Assembly (NCBI RefSeq): GCF_007752135.1
Contig: NZ_CP036298.1
Coordinates: 2,294,001 to 2,358,000, forward strand
DNA: 64,000 nucleotides
Reading direction: 5' to 3'
Source: Aureliella helgolandensis
GTDB taxonomy: Bacteria; Planctomycetota; Planctomycetia; Pirellulales; Pirellulaceae
Positions 37,351-47,071 of the stretch are shown here, in pieces. How positions within the stretch are numbered: position 1 is the stretch's first letter; the number at the start of each line of letters is the position of its first letter. The notes below the pieces were generated by a model. The model saw nothing but the letters and a program-made list of their open reading frames with translations. It was not told the origin of the DNA and did no database searches. Made by a program: the position numbers and the translations under genes.

Positions 37351-37601
37351 TGGCGACAAGAGGGAGCACGCTTTTCTGAATGGACATGGCGTTCGGCATG
37401 GTTTGCCAGCTTTCACACGGTTCTATCTTGCTTGGGAGGCCACGTCTAAGACCGCAAAAGGGTATTTGAAAACTCTGCCTCCTCGCCAGATGTTCGAATC
37501 ACTCCGAGCCCTGGTTTCATTCCGCCTCCTGCTCGCATTCCAACCGAGCCCGCCATCCATCTAACGTTTGCTAGAATTTGATTCGTAGAGCAGGATTCAC
37601 C

Positions 37602-38741
37602 TTGTCATCTAATGACTCTCAACTCGACGATGCCCACTGGATGCGACTAGCGCTGCAATTGGCGGCACAGGGAGCTGGACACGTCGAACCCAATCCAATG
37701 GTGGGTTGCGTGATTGTTGCTCATGAGCAGATGATTGGGCAAGGCTATCACGAGCAGTACGGTCAAGCTCACGCCGAACGCAACGCGCTGCGTCACGTTG
37801 CCGAGCTCGGCAAAGCGGCCGAGCTTTCGCAGGCAACCGCCTACGTGACACTCGAACCCTGCTGCCACCACGGGAAAACGCCTCCGTGCACCGAAGCGCT
37901 GATTGAAGCTGGCGTTAATCGAGTCGTCATCGCTATGCTCGACCCCTTTGGACAAGTTAGTGGGCAAGGTGCCGAACAACTGCGGACCGCGGGCATTGCC
38001 GTAAGTGTGGGAGTCGAAGAGTTGGCAGCGAGGGAGTTGAACGCGCCTTACCTCAAACGCCTTGAGCAGCAACGACCGTGGGTGATTGCCAAGTGGGCGA
38101 TGACGTTAGATGGGAAGATTGCGACGCATACTGGAGATAGCCAGTGGATCTCGGGGGTGGAGAGTCGCGCCGAGGTTCACCGCTTGCGGGGCATCGTCGA
38201 TGCCATCCTGGTTGGTAGAGGAACGGCAGTCACCGATAATCCTCGTTTAACCGCGCGCGGCGATACGCCCCCAATTCGACGTGCCCTCCGCGTCGTAGCC
38301 GACTCCGACCTCCAGATTGCATTGACAAGCCACTTGGTGGAGACGGCTCGTGAACTTCCCACACTTCTGTGGGCTGGTCCGACAGCACCTGTTGAAAAAG
38401 TCGCCCAATTGCGGAGCGCAGGCTGCATCGTCCAGGTTTGCCCGGAGCCCTCGCGTGCAGCGCGTCTCGATGCGCTGCTGCGATTCCTCGTAACAGACCA
38501 CCATGTCACGAATCTACTGGTGGAGGGTGGTGGGGGATTGTTAGGTAGTTTGTTGGAACTGCGACAAATCGATCAATGCGAAGTCTACGTGGCCCCCAAG
38601 TTGATTGGAGGAGCGACTGCTCCCTCTCCGATTGCCGGCCTGGGGCTAGCCATGCTGGCCGACGGGCCGCACAGTAGCTCGGTTCGGGTAACACCCTCGG
38701 GCCCCGATACCCACATCAGCTGCCGCTTTTCCTGGGAATGA
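37602..38741 (+). CDS. ribD: riboflavin biosynthesis bifunctional deaminase/reductase
   Basis: 379 residues from a TTG at 37602; other candidates are TTG 37578 and ATG 37641. The N-terminal deaminase has VEPNPMVGCVIV, HAERNAL and PCCHHGKTPPC, the zinc-binding His and Cys residues. The C-terminal reductase (~150-379) has WAMTLDGKIAT, DAILVGRGTAVTDNPRLTAR and LLVEGGGGLLGSLL. It deaminates the GTP-derived pyrimidine and reduces the ribosyl chain with NADPH, two steps of riboflavin making in the cytoplasm. No other rib gene is adjacent. No FMN riboswitch was seen in the 340 bp upstream, which is mostly repeat and unassigned sequence. Confidence 0.92.
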   Translation: MSSNDSQLDDAHWMRLALQLAAQGAGHVEPNPMVGCVIVAHEQMIGQGYHEQYGQAHAERNALRHVAELGKAAELSQATAYVTLEPCCHHGKTPPCTEALIEAGVNRVVIAMLDPFGQVSGQGAEQLRTAGIAVSVGVEELAARELNAPYLKRLEQQRPWVIAKWAMTLDGKIATHTGDSQWISGVESRAEVHRLRGIVDAILVGRGTAVTDNPRLTARGDTPPIRRALRVVADSDLQIALTSHLVETARELPTLLWAGPTAPVEKVAQLRSAGCIVQVCPEPSRAARLDALLRFLVTDHHVTNLLVEGGGGLLGSLLELRQIDQCEVYVAPKLIGGATAPSPIAGLGLAMLADGPHSSSVRVTPSGPDTHISCRFSWE

Positions 38742-38865
38742 AGCACCGATTCACTGCTTCTCCAAGCACTGGGGATAGCCAACGACCCGTCATCAACTAA
38801 ACTTTAATAATAAAAACTTTAATAAACCGTTTACGGCTTAGCAGTGTTTGTCGACAACGTCACCA

Positions 38866-38938
38866 GCCCCGTTCGTCTAGTGGCTCAGGACGCCGGACTC
38901 TCAGTTCGGTAACAGGGGTTCGAATCCCTTACGGGGTG
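38866..38938 (+). tRNA. tRNA-Glu (CTC)
   Basis: A 73-base cloverleaf. Acceptor strands GCCCCGT / ACGGGGT pair over seven positions with G1-T72 as a wobble. Anticodon stem CCGGA / TTCGG closes the loop CTCTCAG with anticodon CTC at 38900-38902. The T-loop is TTCGAAT. CCA is not encoded (CTA follows). Sequence similarity to bacterial tRNA-Glu is clear from GTTCGTCTAGTGG. A terminator follows 15 bases later. Confidence 0.93.
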
Positions 38939-38952
38939 CTAGAGCAAACTGC

Positions 38953-38988
38953 AAACCCTTGGGATTTCGCTAATTCCAAGGGTTTTTT
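38953..38988 (+). terminator. rho-independent terminator of tRNA-Glu
   Basis: AAACCCTTGG and CCAAGGGTTT form a stem around a 13-14-base loop and are followed directly by T residues. It begins 15 bases after the tRNA. Confidence 0.85.
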
Positions 38989-39199
38989 CATGTTTTGCCG
39001 ATGCGGTAGGTCAGCAGCGGAGAAACACGGCGCGGTGACTCCCAGGCAATCCCGCAAAGCGTGTTGTCTTGCTCGTGTTGTCTTGCTCGCGGAGTCGCGC
39101 GGCTGACGTGTACGCCCTCCCGTGTGCAGGCTGGTTCAGACGGCTAGTGGCCGTTGCATGCCTGCTGCCTTGCCGTAGGCAGTTGTCCGTGTGCCCCAG

Positions 39200-39547
39200 C
39201 TAGCTGCGATTCCACCACCAAACGACGCCTGCCACCGCCGCAACATGCAGGCTTACGCAGCCGAGAAAGCGAATGCGGTAGGAGAGCTTGTAGGTCTTAT
39301 GACGCAGCGCTCGACTAGCCAGCCACGCTCCTGGCCATCCGCCCACCAGAGACCACAGCAGCAACGTGCGTTCCGAGATCCGGGGGCGATCCTTGCCCGC
39401 CGCACTCTTGTCCCAGGCATACAAACCCGCCGTCATGCTGCTAGCCAACAAAATCCACCCTGCGTAGATGCCTAAAAGAAAAATGGGATCAACCTTACTT
39501 GTTGGGAGTGTTGAGGGAAGTAGATGCGTGCTCTTGCATGGTACCAT
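39200..39547 (-). CDS. DUF1294 small membrane protein
   Basis: 115 residues. TM segment at ~21-40 (PIFLLGIYAGWILLASSMTA), then AWDKSAAGKDRPRISERTLL and GGWPGAWLASRALRHKTYKL, the marks of DUF1294 (YxxDKxxA, RIpE, GGxxGA, RHKT-K). A last TM is at ~95-113. The family is often found with or without a cold-shock domain; here it is the membrane part alone. Function unknown. Confidence 0.82.
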   Translation of the reverse strand: MVPCKSTHLLPSTLPTSKVDPIFLLGIYAGWILLASSMTAGLYAWDKSAAGKDRPRISERTLLLWSLVGGWPGAWLASRALRHKTYKLSYRIRFLGCVSLHVAAVAGVVWWWNRS

Positions 39548-40109
39548 TGGAAAGTCGTCGAGCGGTATTCCCCCAGGCTTTTCTGGCGATGGGATTAACC
39601 TTTCGACTTCGCGGGCGCTCGATTCTGAACTCCTAACCCGTGGCGTAATTCCTTAAGCCCCTCGGATCAGGCAGGCGACCGATGCGGGCTAGAGCAGTGG
39701 CGAGCTGAGGCGACGTCGGGCATGAGCAACAGAGCTACTGGTTCGCAAGACGATCAGCGACGCGCAATGGAACGCGACCGAAAAAACGGGCGGAACTCAC
39801 CCCATATGCAGTTGTTTTATTGCTACCATGGCAGGGGGGAGTAATCTGAGGATAGGAGCAGTCCTTGCTCAACCACAGAAGTTTTACCATGCTACCTCCC
39901 TTTACTGCATGGCTTGCTGGTCGAATTTCATGTTCAATTCGAATGTTGGATTCGCATCCCGAATCGCATTGTGGTGGCAGCGAATGCGGCATTGCGTGCG
40001 TGTCGGGTTGCAATATTCACAAGCCGTTCCGAACAGCGATGGGATCCAATCCAATCCCAAACCCATTGAGAGATTCTTTTCTCCATCCTCCTCAAGCAGC
40101 TGAGTCATC
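39548..40109. other. intergenic region before sulfatase
   Basis: About 560 bp between the DUF1294 gene and the sulfatase, which point away from each other. Several overlapping frames on both strands are Ser/Arg/Cys-rich and lack protein-like features. It should hold both promoters; none is clear. Confidence 0.45.
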
Positions 40110-41657
40110 ATGAATCCAAAACTCGCCCTACTCGTCTTTTGGCTTCTCGTTCCGCTAGCGTCAGTTTACGCGGACAAACCGTCCAAGCCGAACATCTTGT
40201 TTATCCTTGCGGATGATCAGTCGCCCATGGACTTCGGCTTCTACAACCCAGAAGCATCCCTGCAGACTCCTGTCTTGGATCAACTTGCTAAAGAGGGAAT
40301 GGTCTTTGACGCGGCCTATCACATGGGGTCGTTTTCCGGAGCGGTTTGCACTCCCTCGCGTCACATGATCATGAGTGGCCGCACGGTCTGGCATCTTCCC
40401 ATTGGACCAGGTGCAAAGTCGCATTGTCCTCCTAATCTGGAAACGAATACCTTGGCGGCTGTGTTCAATCGTGCCGGGTATTCCACGATGCGAACCTGCA
40501 AACGCGGCAACAGTTACGAAGCGGCCAATCAGCAGTTCACGGTCCGCCAGGATGCTACCAAACGCGGCGGTACGGAGGAAACGGGCAGTGCTTGGCATGC
40601 CACACAGGTGCTGGAGTACTTGAACGACCGCGAGTCGAACAAGGACTCCTCGCCGTTTTTGATCTATTACGGGTTTTCGCACCCGCATGATACTCGTGAC
40701 GGTACACCGGAGTTGTTGGAGAAATACGGTGCAGTCAATCACACTGATAAGAATTCCCTACCGCCGTCGGATCCCGATCAACCTCCGCTGCCGGCAAACT
40801 ATCTTCCCACGCACCCCTTTCCCCATGGGCACCCCGGCCTGCGCGATGAAGTTGCTGTTAGCGGAGTATGGGGCAAGCGCGATCCACAAACCATCCGCAA
40901 TGAAATTGGACGCTACGATGCTTGCAGCGAGAATATAGACATTCAGATCGGACGTGTGCTGGATAAACTCGACGCCATGGGAGAACTCGACAACACCTAC
41001 GTCATCTACACGGCCGATCATGGAATGGCCGTTGGTCGCCATGGTTTGCAGGGCAAACAGAATCTTTACGAGCACACGTGGCGCGTCCCGCTTGTGGTGA
41101 AAGGTCCTGGCATCCAACCCGGCTCACGTGCTCCTGGGAATGTCTATTTGCTCGATACGCTCGCCACACTCTGCGATCTGGCTGGGGTTGAACCACCTGC
41201 CAGCAATGAAGGTATCAGTTTCAAGCCCGTGCTAGAACGCCAGCAAGACGTAGTACGCGATGTGCTGTATGGCGCTTATTGTGGAGGTACCAAACCAGGC
41301 ATGCGATGTGTACGAAAGGGGGATTGGAAGCTGATCCAATACGACGTGCTCGATCACACCGTCCAGGAAAAGCAACTCTTCAATCTCGCGGAGAATCCCT
41401 TGGAATTCCTCGACCAACATCACGCTCCTGAGGTCATTGCCCAGACCGGAGTCACTCCCAAGGCCAACCAAACCAATCTTGCCAACGACCCGCAACACGC
41501 CGAAAAACTGGCGGAAATGGAAGCCCTGCTGCTTGCCGAAATGCGTCGTTTAGACGATCCCTATCGGATGTGGACACAACCCGACGATGGTCTCACTCCT
41601 TCAGCCGAACCGACTCCCCAAAAGAAACGCGTGCGTGGCAATTCCTCCAAGAAGTAA
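40110..41657 (+). CDS. exported sulfatase
   Basis: 515 residues with a signal peptide (LALLVFWLLVPLASVYADKP). PNILFILADDQSPMDFGFYN gives the paired metal-binding Asp. AVCTPSRHMIMSGR is the sulfatase signature C-T-P-S-R, with Cys80 to become formylglycine. YVIYTADHGMAVGRHGLQGK gives the later Asp-His metal site. It would hydrolyse a sulfate ester, probably of a sugar, in the periplasm or outside the cell. No sulfatase-maturing enzyme (FGE or anSME) is in the window. A ThuA-multidomain gene follows 100 bp later and may be co-transcribed. Lys/Arg-rich tail (KKRVRGNSSKK). Confidence 0.9.
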   Translation: MNPKLALLVFWLLVPLASVYADKPSKPNILFILADDQSPMDFGFYNPEASLQTPVLDQLAKEGMVFDAAYHMGSFSGAVCTPSRHMIMSGRTVWHLPIGPGAKSHCPPNLETNTLAAVFNRAGYSTMRTCKRGNSYEAANQQFTVRQDATKRGGTEETGSAWHATQVLEYLNDRESNKDSSPFLIYYGFSHPHDTRDGTPELLEKYGAVNHTDKNSLPPSDPDQPPLPANYLPTHPFPHGHPGLRDEVAVSGVWGKRDPQTIRNEIGRYDACSENIDIQIGRVLDKLDAMGELDNTYVIYTADHGMAVGRHGLQGKQNLYEHTWRVPLVVKGPGIQPGSRAPGNVYLLDTLATLCDLAGVEPPASNEGISFKPVLERQQDVVRDVLYGAYCGGTKPGMRCVRKGDWKLIQYDVLDHTVQEKQLFNLAENPLEFLDQHHAPEVIAQTGVTPKANQTNLANDPQHAEKLAEMEALLLAEMRRLDDPYRMWTQPDDGLTPSAEPTPQKKRVRGNSSKK

Positions 41658-41759
41658 CAGACAGAAAATCCTACAACTGCTTCCGGTCCCGACAGCAAGC
41701 TCCGCCAGCTTCCCTATCCCCTGCGGCGACGCTCCGATGCTCAAATCCAAGAGAGCCCT

Positions 41760-44700
41760 ATGAAAACTTTACAAGAATTTTGCACGAAGTCCGCAGTCGT
41801 CCTATTGCTGGGATTATCGACGCTTGGGCATTCCGTCCTAGCTCAACCACTTGTCTTTGAGGGGACCGAAGGTGTCGGACAGGGAAAGCATATTGTTTTC
41901 TTGGCCGGTGACCACGAATATCGCTCTGAGGAATCCTTGCCTGCACTGGCGCGTATTCTGGCCAAGCGTCATGGGTTCAAGTGCACGGTGCTGTTTAACA
42001 TCGATCCAGAGACGGGCGAGATCGTGGCTGGCAATTCCAACATGCCTGGGATGGAGGCATTAGATAGTGCCGATCTCGCGGTTGTTTTCTTGCGATTTCA
42101 GGACTTTCCTCTTGATCAAATGAAACACTTTGACGCCTACTTGAATCGGGGAGGCCCGGTGGTCGGCCTGCGAACCTCCACGCATGCCTTCAAGCTGAAC
42201 GACAAGTCCCCGTTCCCCAAATATTCGTATGACTACAAGGGAGCCGACTACGAACTCGGATTTGGACATCAAGTTTTGGGACAGACATGGGTTGGACACT
42301 ATGGCAAGAACCATGTTCAAAGCACTCGTATTACGCTTGTAGAGGACAAGCAGAATCACCCCATACTGCGTGGAGTCAAAGACGTCTGGGTACAAGCGGG
42401 GGGCTATGTGGGCAAACCCACCGATGGCGAACTGCTAACGACCGCTCAGCCTCTGAACGGCATGACACCTGATTCGCCCGCCGATGCGACCAAGCCTCCT
42501 CAGCCTTCCGAATGGACCCGCAGCTACACTTCCCCTTCCGGAAAGACGGGCCGCGTCTTTACCTCCCTGTACGGAACACCGGAAGATATTCTGAACGATG
42601 GCTATCGACGGCTGCTTATCAATGGCTGTTTCTGGGCATTGGGGCTGGAGGAGTCGATCACGTCGGACGCCAATATCGCTTTCGTCGGCCCCTTCAACCC
42701 CAACACCTTTGGAAATGGTTCCAATGTTCGGGGCGTCAAGCCGGAAATGTATCAAGGGTATGAAAGCCCGATCCCCGCCAGCAACAACACTCAGAAACCC
42801 AATCGTAACAAGGCCGAGAAATCTTCGGCGAAAGAGGCACCTGCCCCTCCCGCTGGTACGATCGCCACTGGCAAACCGGCTCGCTTCCTGCGAATCGAAC
42901 TTCCGGGGAAGGATCGCATCCTGACACTCGCAGAAGTTGAGGTGATAAGCGGTGGAAAAAATATCGCCACCGAGGGGAAAGCGACTCAATCCAGTACGCA
43001 TGGAAATGCAAATGCGGCCAGAGCGATCGACGGAAACAAACATGCCGATTTTCAAAAGTTGGGGCAAACGCATACGAGCAATTCAGGGTCCCGAAATCCG
43101 TGGTGGGAAATTGATCTGGGACAAGCTTGGGATATTGAGAAGGTCGGTATTTGGAACCGGGCGGGATTCGAGTATCGGCTGCAAGGCTTCACGATCACGC
43201 TGCTTGATTCCGATCGTAACGTGGTGTTTCAAGCTCGCCGCATCGCTGCACCACAATCTCTGCAAATCAATATCAAGAATGGTGGAAAACTGAGCTATCT
43301 CACCTATGCTGGAAAGGCCGGATCCCCGGCTAGCCGAGGTAGAGGTGGCCGCGGTTCTAACAACGGGCGTAATCAGGCGGAAGCCGACAATGAGCCACCG
43401 CTCGCCGACGTGCCTGCCAACTATCGTGACCCAACCCCATTTGCTTTCCAGTCCGAGGATGTTGTCGCCATCGTGGGCAACGGCTTGCCCGACCGCATGC
43501 AGCATGATGGTTGGCTAGAAACCCTTTTGCAGCATGCTCTGCCGGGAAAACAACTCCGTTTTCGCAATCTGAGTGCCAGTGGTGATCGGCCCGATTCCTT
43601 TCCACGCAGCAAAGGCGCTGCGTCGTTAACGGAGTATCTGCAGCATGTCAAAGCCGACGTGGTCCTTGCCTTCTTCGGTTACAACGAATCCTTTGCTGGG
43701 ATTGAGAAGGCCGACGAATACCGCCAGAAACTGATTGCATTTGTCGAGAAGACGCGGGGTTCCAAAGCGAACGGAGTGTCGTTCCCGCGTATCGTTTTGT
43801 TCAGTCCCATCGCGCACGAGGATACACACAATCCCAATGTGCCAGACGGGCAGGCCCACAATCTGCAACTCGAGGCCTATACCCAAGCAACTAGAGTCGC
43901 AGCCGAGCAAGCCGGCGTGGGATTTGTGGACTTATTCCACCCTTCGCTCGAGCTGTTCCGCGCATCCAATCAACCGCTCACCATCAATGGCATTCACCTG
44001 ACCGAAGAGGGCAATCGTCAACTCGCCGAAGTGATTGCCACCGAGCTCGTGGGGGAGCAAGTTACCGCTTCGATGGCCATGGAAGCACTGCGTTCAGCCG
44101 TGTTGGATAAAGACAATCACTGGAACAATCGCTACCGTGCACGTGATGGAAATGATGTCTGGGGCGGACGTTCCACGTTGACCTTCGCCAACGACCAAAG
44201 CAATGCTACCGTTCTTCAGCATGAACTTTCAATGCTCGATGTAATGACCTTGAATCGCGATGCTCGCGTATGGGCGGCTGCCAATGGCCAAGAATGGGTC
44301 GTTGATGACAGCAACGTCCCACCGCCGGTTGAAGTCGTCTCGAATGTTGGTGGCGGTAGCAAGAGTTCTAGCGCGATGAAAGAAGGCACTCTGAACTACA
44401 TCAGCGGTGAGGAGGGGATTCAGCACATGGCGGTCGCGAAGGGGTTTGAAGTCAGCCTGTTTGCCGATGAATCGCAATTCCCCGAACTTGTCAATCCTGT
44501 TCAAATGCAATTCGATACTCAAGGTCGCTTGTGGGCTGCCGTTTGGCCCACCTATCCCAAATGGGAACCGCTCAAAGAGATGAACGATGCACTCATCATC
44601 CTGCATGACGATAACGAAGATGGAAAGGCGGACCGCGTAACGGAGTTTGCTCGCGTGCAGAATCCACTCGGGTTTGAATTCTGGAACGGAGGTGTCATCG

Positions 44701-46910
44701 TTACTTGTGCTCCGGAGGTCCTGTTCTTGAAGGATACCGATGGGGATGATATCGCCGATGTTCGCACCATCATGCTACAAGGCCTTGATTCGTCCGATAC
44801 GCATCATGGAGCGAACAATTTTGTCTTTGGCCCCGACGGTGGCATCTATTGGCAGAGTGGCGTGTTCATGATGCACAATCACGAGCATCCTTGGGGCCCC
44901 TCGCTGCAAACGGAAGCCTCGGCTATGTACCGCTTCGATCCACGAAGCTTTACGATCTCGATGCACGCCAACAACTCCCCCAATCCACACGGGATCTCGT
45001 TCGATCGCTGGGGATACCAGTATGCCACCGACGGCACCGGTGGGCGTGCCTACCAAGTTCGCCCTGAAGGCGACAGCTTCAAAATGTACGAACTGCTTAA
45101 GAAGGAAGTCCGTCCCGTTACCGCCAACGAAGTGATCAGCAGTACGCACTTTCCCGATTCGATGCAAAACGATTTCTTGATCTGCAACGTCATCGGCTTT
45201 CTGGGGATTAAGCACTACCATTTGGAACGCAATAACGATACCGGTGCGGTCTGGGGAGAGCCTGCAGGGGATGAACTTACGGTCAACACCATCAATGCTG
45301 ATGGCACGACAACCGAAGAAAAGTCTCGCGGGTTATTGATGAGCGGTGATAAAAACTTCCGCCCCTCCGATGCTATCTTTGCGCCCGACGGTTCGCTCTA
45401 TTTTTGCGATTGGCACAATGCCATTATCGGCCATATGCAACACAATGTGCGTGATCCCAATCGAGACCACGCTCATGGACGTATCTACCGCTTGACCGCT
45501 ATCGATCGTCCACTGCAGGAGCCGGTCGCTATTGATGGGCAGCCTATCACGAACTTGCTCGAAAACTTGAAATCGCCCGTCGACTCAATTCGGCATCGCA
45601 CTCGTGTTGAACTCAGCGAGCGAAATACCGCAGAGGTCATCGCGGCTACCAAGCAATGGATCCAGCAATTTGATCCGCACGACCGCGCCGACGCGCACCA
45701 TCTACTGGAAGCTCTGTGGCTCCACCAGCAACACAACGTGAAGAACTACCGACTGCTGGAGGAACTGTTGCAGTCGCCTGAACCGCAAGCACGCATCGCG
45801 GCAAAAACCGTAAAACACTTTTGGTTTAATATCGACAGCAATATGCATGGGGGAGTTATCGCGGCGGAGAAGTTGGCTGCGGTAGAGAAGTCGGGGATTC
45901 TCAGTGATACACCCGAGCTGACGACTATTCGCGTCGGTACGATTCCAGAACGGATGATGTACGACGTCAAGGAATTGACGGTGAAGCCTGGCAAAAAGGT
46001 GAAGCTGACGTTTGCCAATCCTGATTTCATGCCACACAATCTGTTGCTCGTAAAACCAGGAACGGCCGATAGTGTTGGCGCGCAAGCAATTGCACTCGGC
46101 GCTGGAGGCTTCGCCGTTGATTACGTACCGGACTCTCCCGACATCCTCTGGGCCAGCAAACTCGTCGATCATGGTCAAGAACAAGTCATCGAGTTTACTG
46201 CTCCGACCGAAGAGGGAGCCTATCCCTATATCTGCTCCTTCCCTGGGCACCATCTACTGATGCGTGGCATGTTGTATGTCACCAATGATCTCGAAGTCTT
46301 TCGCGCTGAAAATCCAGAGCCCGTGGCGAAAATTACCGATTGGAAGATTAGCGATTTCGCAGAGGAGTTCGCTCGAGTCAAAGAGGGGCGAAACTTCTTT
46401 CAAGGTAAACAGCTCTTCACCGTCCTGGCATGTGCCCAGTGCCATCAGTTGGGAAAACCGGGAATTGCTGCGGATTTGAGCGAAGTTCCGGGAGCGGACC
46501 ACGCAATGAACCATACCAACGGCCCGAGCCTTGCCGTCGGACCGAACCTGTCGGATGTTGTCCTGAAATACAAGGGGGATCCACAAATGGTACTACGGGA
46601 AATCCTGGAACCCTCCCGCAATATCGAAGAGAAGTACCTTAAGTTTATGTTTGAACTCGAGGATGATATCTACCTCAGCGGTAATATCGTCGCCGAGGAT
46701 GACAAAACGGTGACGGTCCAAAATGGACCGACCGCGGCTCAGGCACAGCGAGTGTTCAAGAGTGATATCGTGTCGCGCCGCCCCTCCCCCATTTCCATTA
46801 TGCCCACCGGTATTGTGAATACGTTGGAGATGGAACAGATCCTCGATCTGCTGGCCTACGTCCTGACCGATGGCAATGCCGAGGCCCCTGCATTCCAACC
46901 CACGCCTTGA
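41760..46910 (+). CDS. six-module protein: ThuA, F5/8C-like, SGNH, PVC dehydrogenase-type propeller, cupredoxin, cytochrome c
   Basis: 1,716 residues, with a signal peptide (SAVVLLLGLSTLGHSVLAQP). Approximate order: ThuA-like amidotransferase fold at 42-300 (GKHIVFLAGDHEYRSEESLP); F5/8-type C-like sugar-binding domain at 373-495 (ATQSSTHGNANAARAIDGNK); SGNH-hydrolase-like at 560-770 (VGNGLPDRMQHDGWLE, NGIHLTEEGNRQLAE); 'membrane-bound dehydrogenase' propeller at 880-1240 (GFEVSLFADESQFPELVNPV); helical repeats to ~1360; cupredoxin at ~1387-1507 with PHN and CSFPGHHLLM (Cys, His +5, Met +9, the azurin spacing); cytochrome c at ~1543-1716 with CAQCH. It looks like a sugar-processing enzyme with built-in copper-to-haem electron transfer. 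Periplasmic or surface. Confidence 0.85.
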   Translation: MKTLQEFCTKSAVVLLLGLSTLGHSVLAQPLVFEGTEGVGQGKHIVFLAGDHEYRSEESLPALARILAKRHGFKCTVLFNIDPETGEIVAGNSNMPGMEALDSADLAVVFLRFQDFPLDQMKHFDAYLNRGGPVVGLRTSTHAFKLNDKSPFPKYSYDYKGADYELGFGHQVLGQTWVGHYGKNHVQSTRITLVEDKQNHPILRGVKDVWVQAGGYVGKPTDGELLTTAQPLNGMTPDSPADATKPPQPSEWTRSYTSPSGKTGRVFTSLYGTPEDILNDGYRRLLINGCFWALGLEESITSDANIAFVGPFNPNTFGNGSNVRGVKPEMYQGYESPIPASNNTQKPNRNKAEKSSAKEAPAPPAGTIATGKPARFLRIELPGKDRILTLAEVEVISGGKNIATEGKATQSSTHGNANAARAIDGNKHADFQKLGQTHTSNSGSRNPWWEIDLGQAWDIEKVGIWNRAGFEYRLQGFTITLLDSDRNVVFQARRIAAPQSLQINIKNGGKLSYLTYAGKAGSPASRGRGGRGSNNGRNQAEADNEPPLADVPANYRDPTPFAFQSEDVVAIVGNGLPDRMQHDGWLETLLQHALPGKQLRFRNLSASGDRPDSFPRSKGAASLTEYLQHVKADVVLAFFGYNESFAGIEKADEYRQKLIAFVEKTRGSKANGVSFPRIVLFSPIAHEDTHNPNVPDGQAHNLQLEAYTQATRVAAEQAGVGFVDLFHPSLELFRASNQPLTINGIHLTEEGNRQLAEVIATELVGEQVTASMAMEALRSAVLDKDNHWNNRYRARDGNDVWGGRSTLTFANDQSNATVLQHELSMLDVMTLNRDARVWAAANGQEWVVDDSNVPPPVEVVSNVGGGSKSSSAMKEGTLNYISGEEGIQHMAVAKGFEVSLFADESQFPELVNPVQMQFDTQGRLWAAVWPTYPKWEPLKEMNDALIILHDDNEDGKADRVTEFARVQNPLGFEFWNGGVIVTCAPEVLFLKDTDGDDIADVRTIMLQGLDSSDTHHGANNFVFGPDGGIYWQSGVFMMHNHEHPWGPSLQTEASAMYRFDPRSFTISMHANNSPNPHGISFDRWGYQYATDGTGGRAYQVRPEGDSFKMYELLKKEVRPVTANEVISSTHFPDSMQNDFLICNVIGFLGIKHYHLERNNDTGAVWGEPAGDELTVNTINADGTTTEEKSRGLLMSGDKNFRPSDAIFAPDGSLYFCDWHNAIIGHMQHNVRDPNRDHAHGRIYRLTAIDRPLQEPVAIDGQPITNLLENLKSPVDSIRHRTRVELSERNTAEVIAATKQWIQQFDPHDRADAHHLLEALWLHQQHNVKNYRLLEELLQSPEPQARIAAKTVKHFWFNIDSNMHGGVIAAEKLAAVEKSGILSDTPELTTIRVGTIPERMMYDVKELTVKPGKKVKLTFANPDFMPHNLLLVKPGTADSVGAQAIALGAGGFAVDYVPDSPDILWASKLVDHGQEQVIEFTAPTEEGAYPYICSFPGHHLLMRGMLYVTNDLEVFRAENPEPVAKITDWKISDFAEEFARVKEGRNFFQGKQLFTVLACAQCHQLGKPGIAADLSEVPGADHAMNHTNGPSLAVGPNLSDVVLKYKGDPQMVLREILEPSRNIEEKYLKFMFELEDDIYLSGNIVAEDDKTVTVQNGPTAAQAQRVFKSDIVSRRPSPISIMPTGIVNTLEMEQILDLLAYVLTDGNAEAPAFQPTP

Positions 46911-46985
46911 CCTTTTGTGAATTGAGTCAGCTACAAGCTACTGGTGCCTTCTCCAAAGTGAACTTTGGAATGCAAGTTAGTGAAT

Positions 46986-47034
46986 GAGGCAACGAATCCC
47001 ACCGTTTCACAGACTCATTCGGATTCGTTGTCTC
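46986..47034 (+). terminator. 14-bp stem-loop, probable transcript end
   Basis: GAGGCAACGAATCC pairs with GGATTCGTTGTCTC (one G-T) over a 21-base loop, 75 bp after the giant gene's stop. There is no T-run, so it may end transcription with a factor, or only protect the 3' end. Confidence 0.5.
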
Positions 47035-47071
47035 ATCAAAATAGTAACCCACTACGTGACGGGCTGTTGAA

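Noticed and set aside
37360-37600. FMN riboswitch before ribD
   Set aside because: The conserved FMN-aptamer words (such as AGGGCRGGGYGAAA) are missing.
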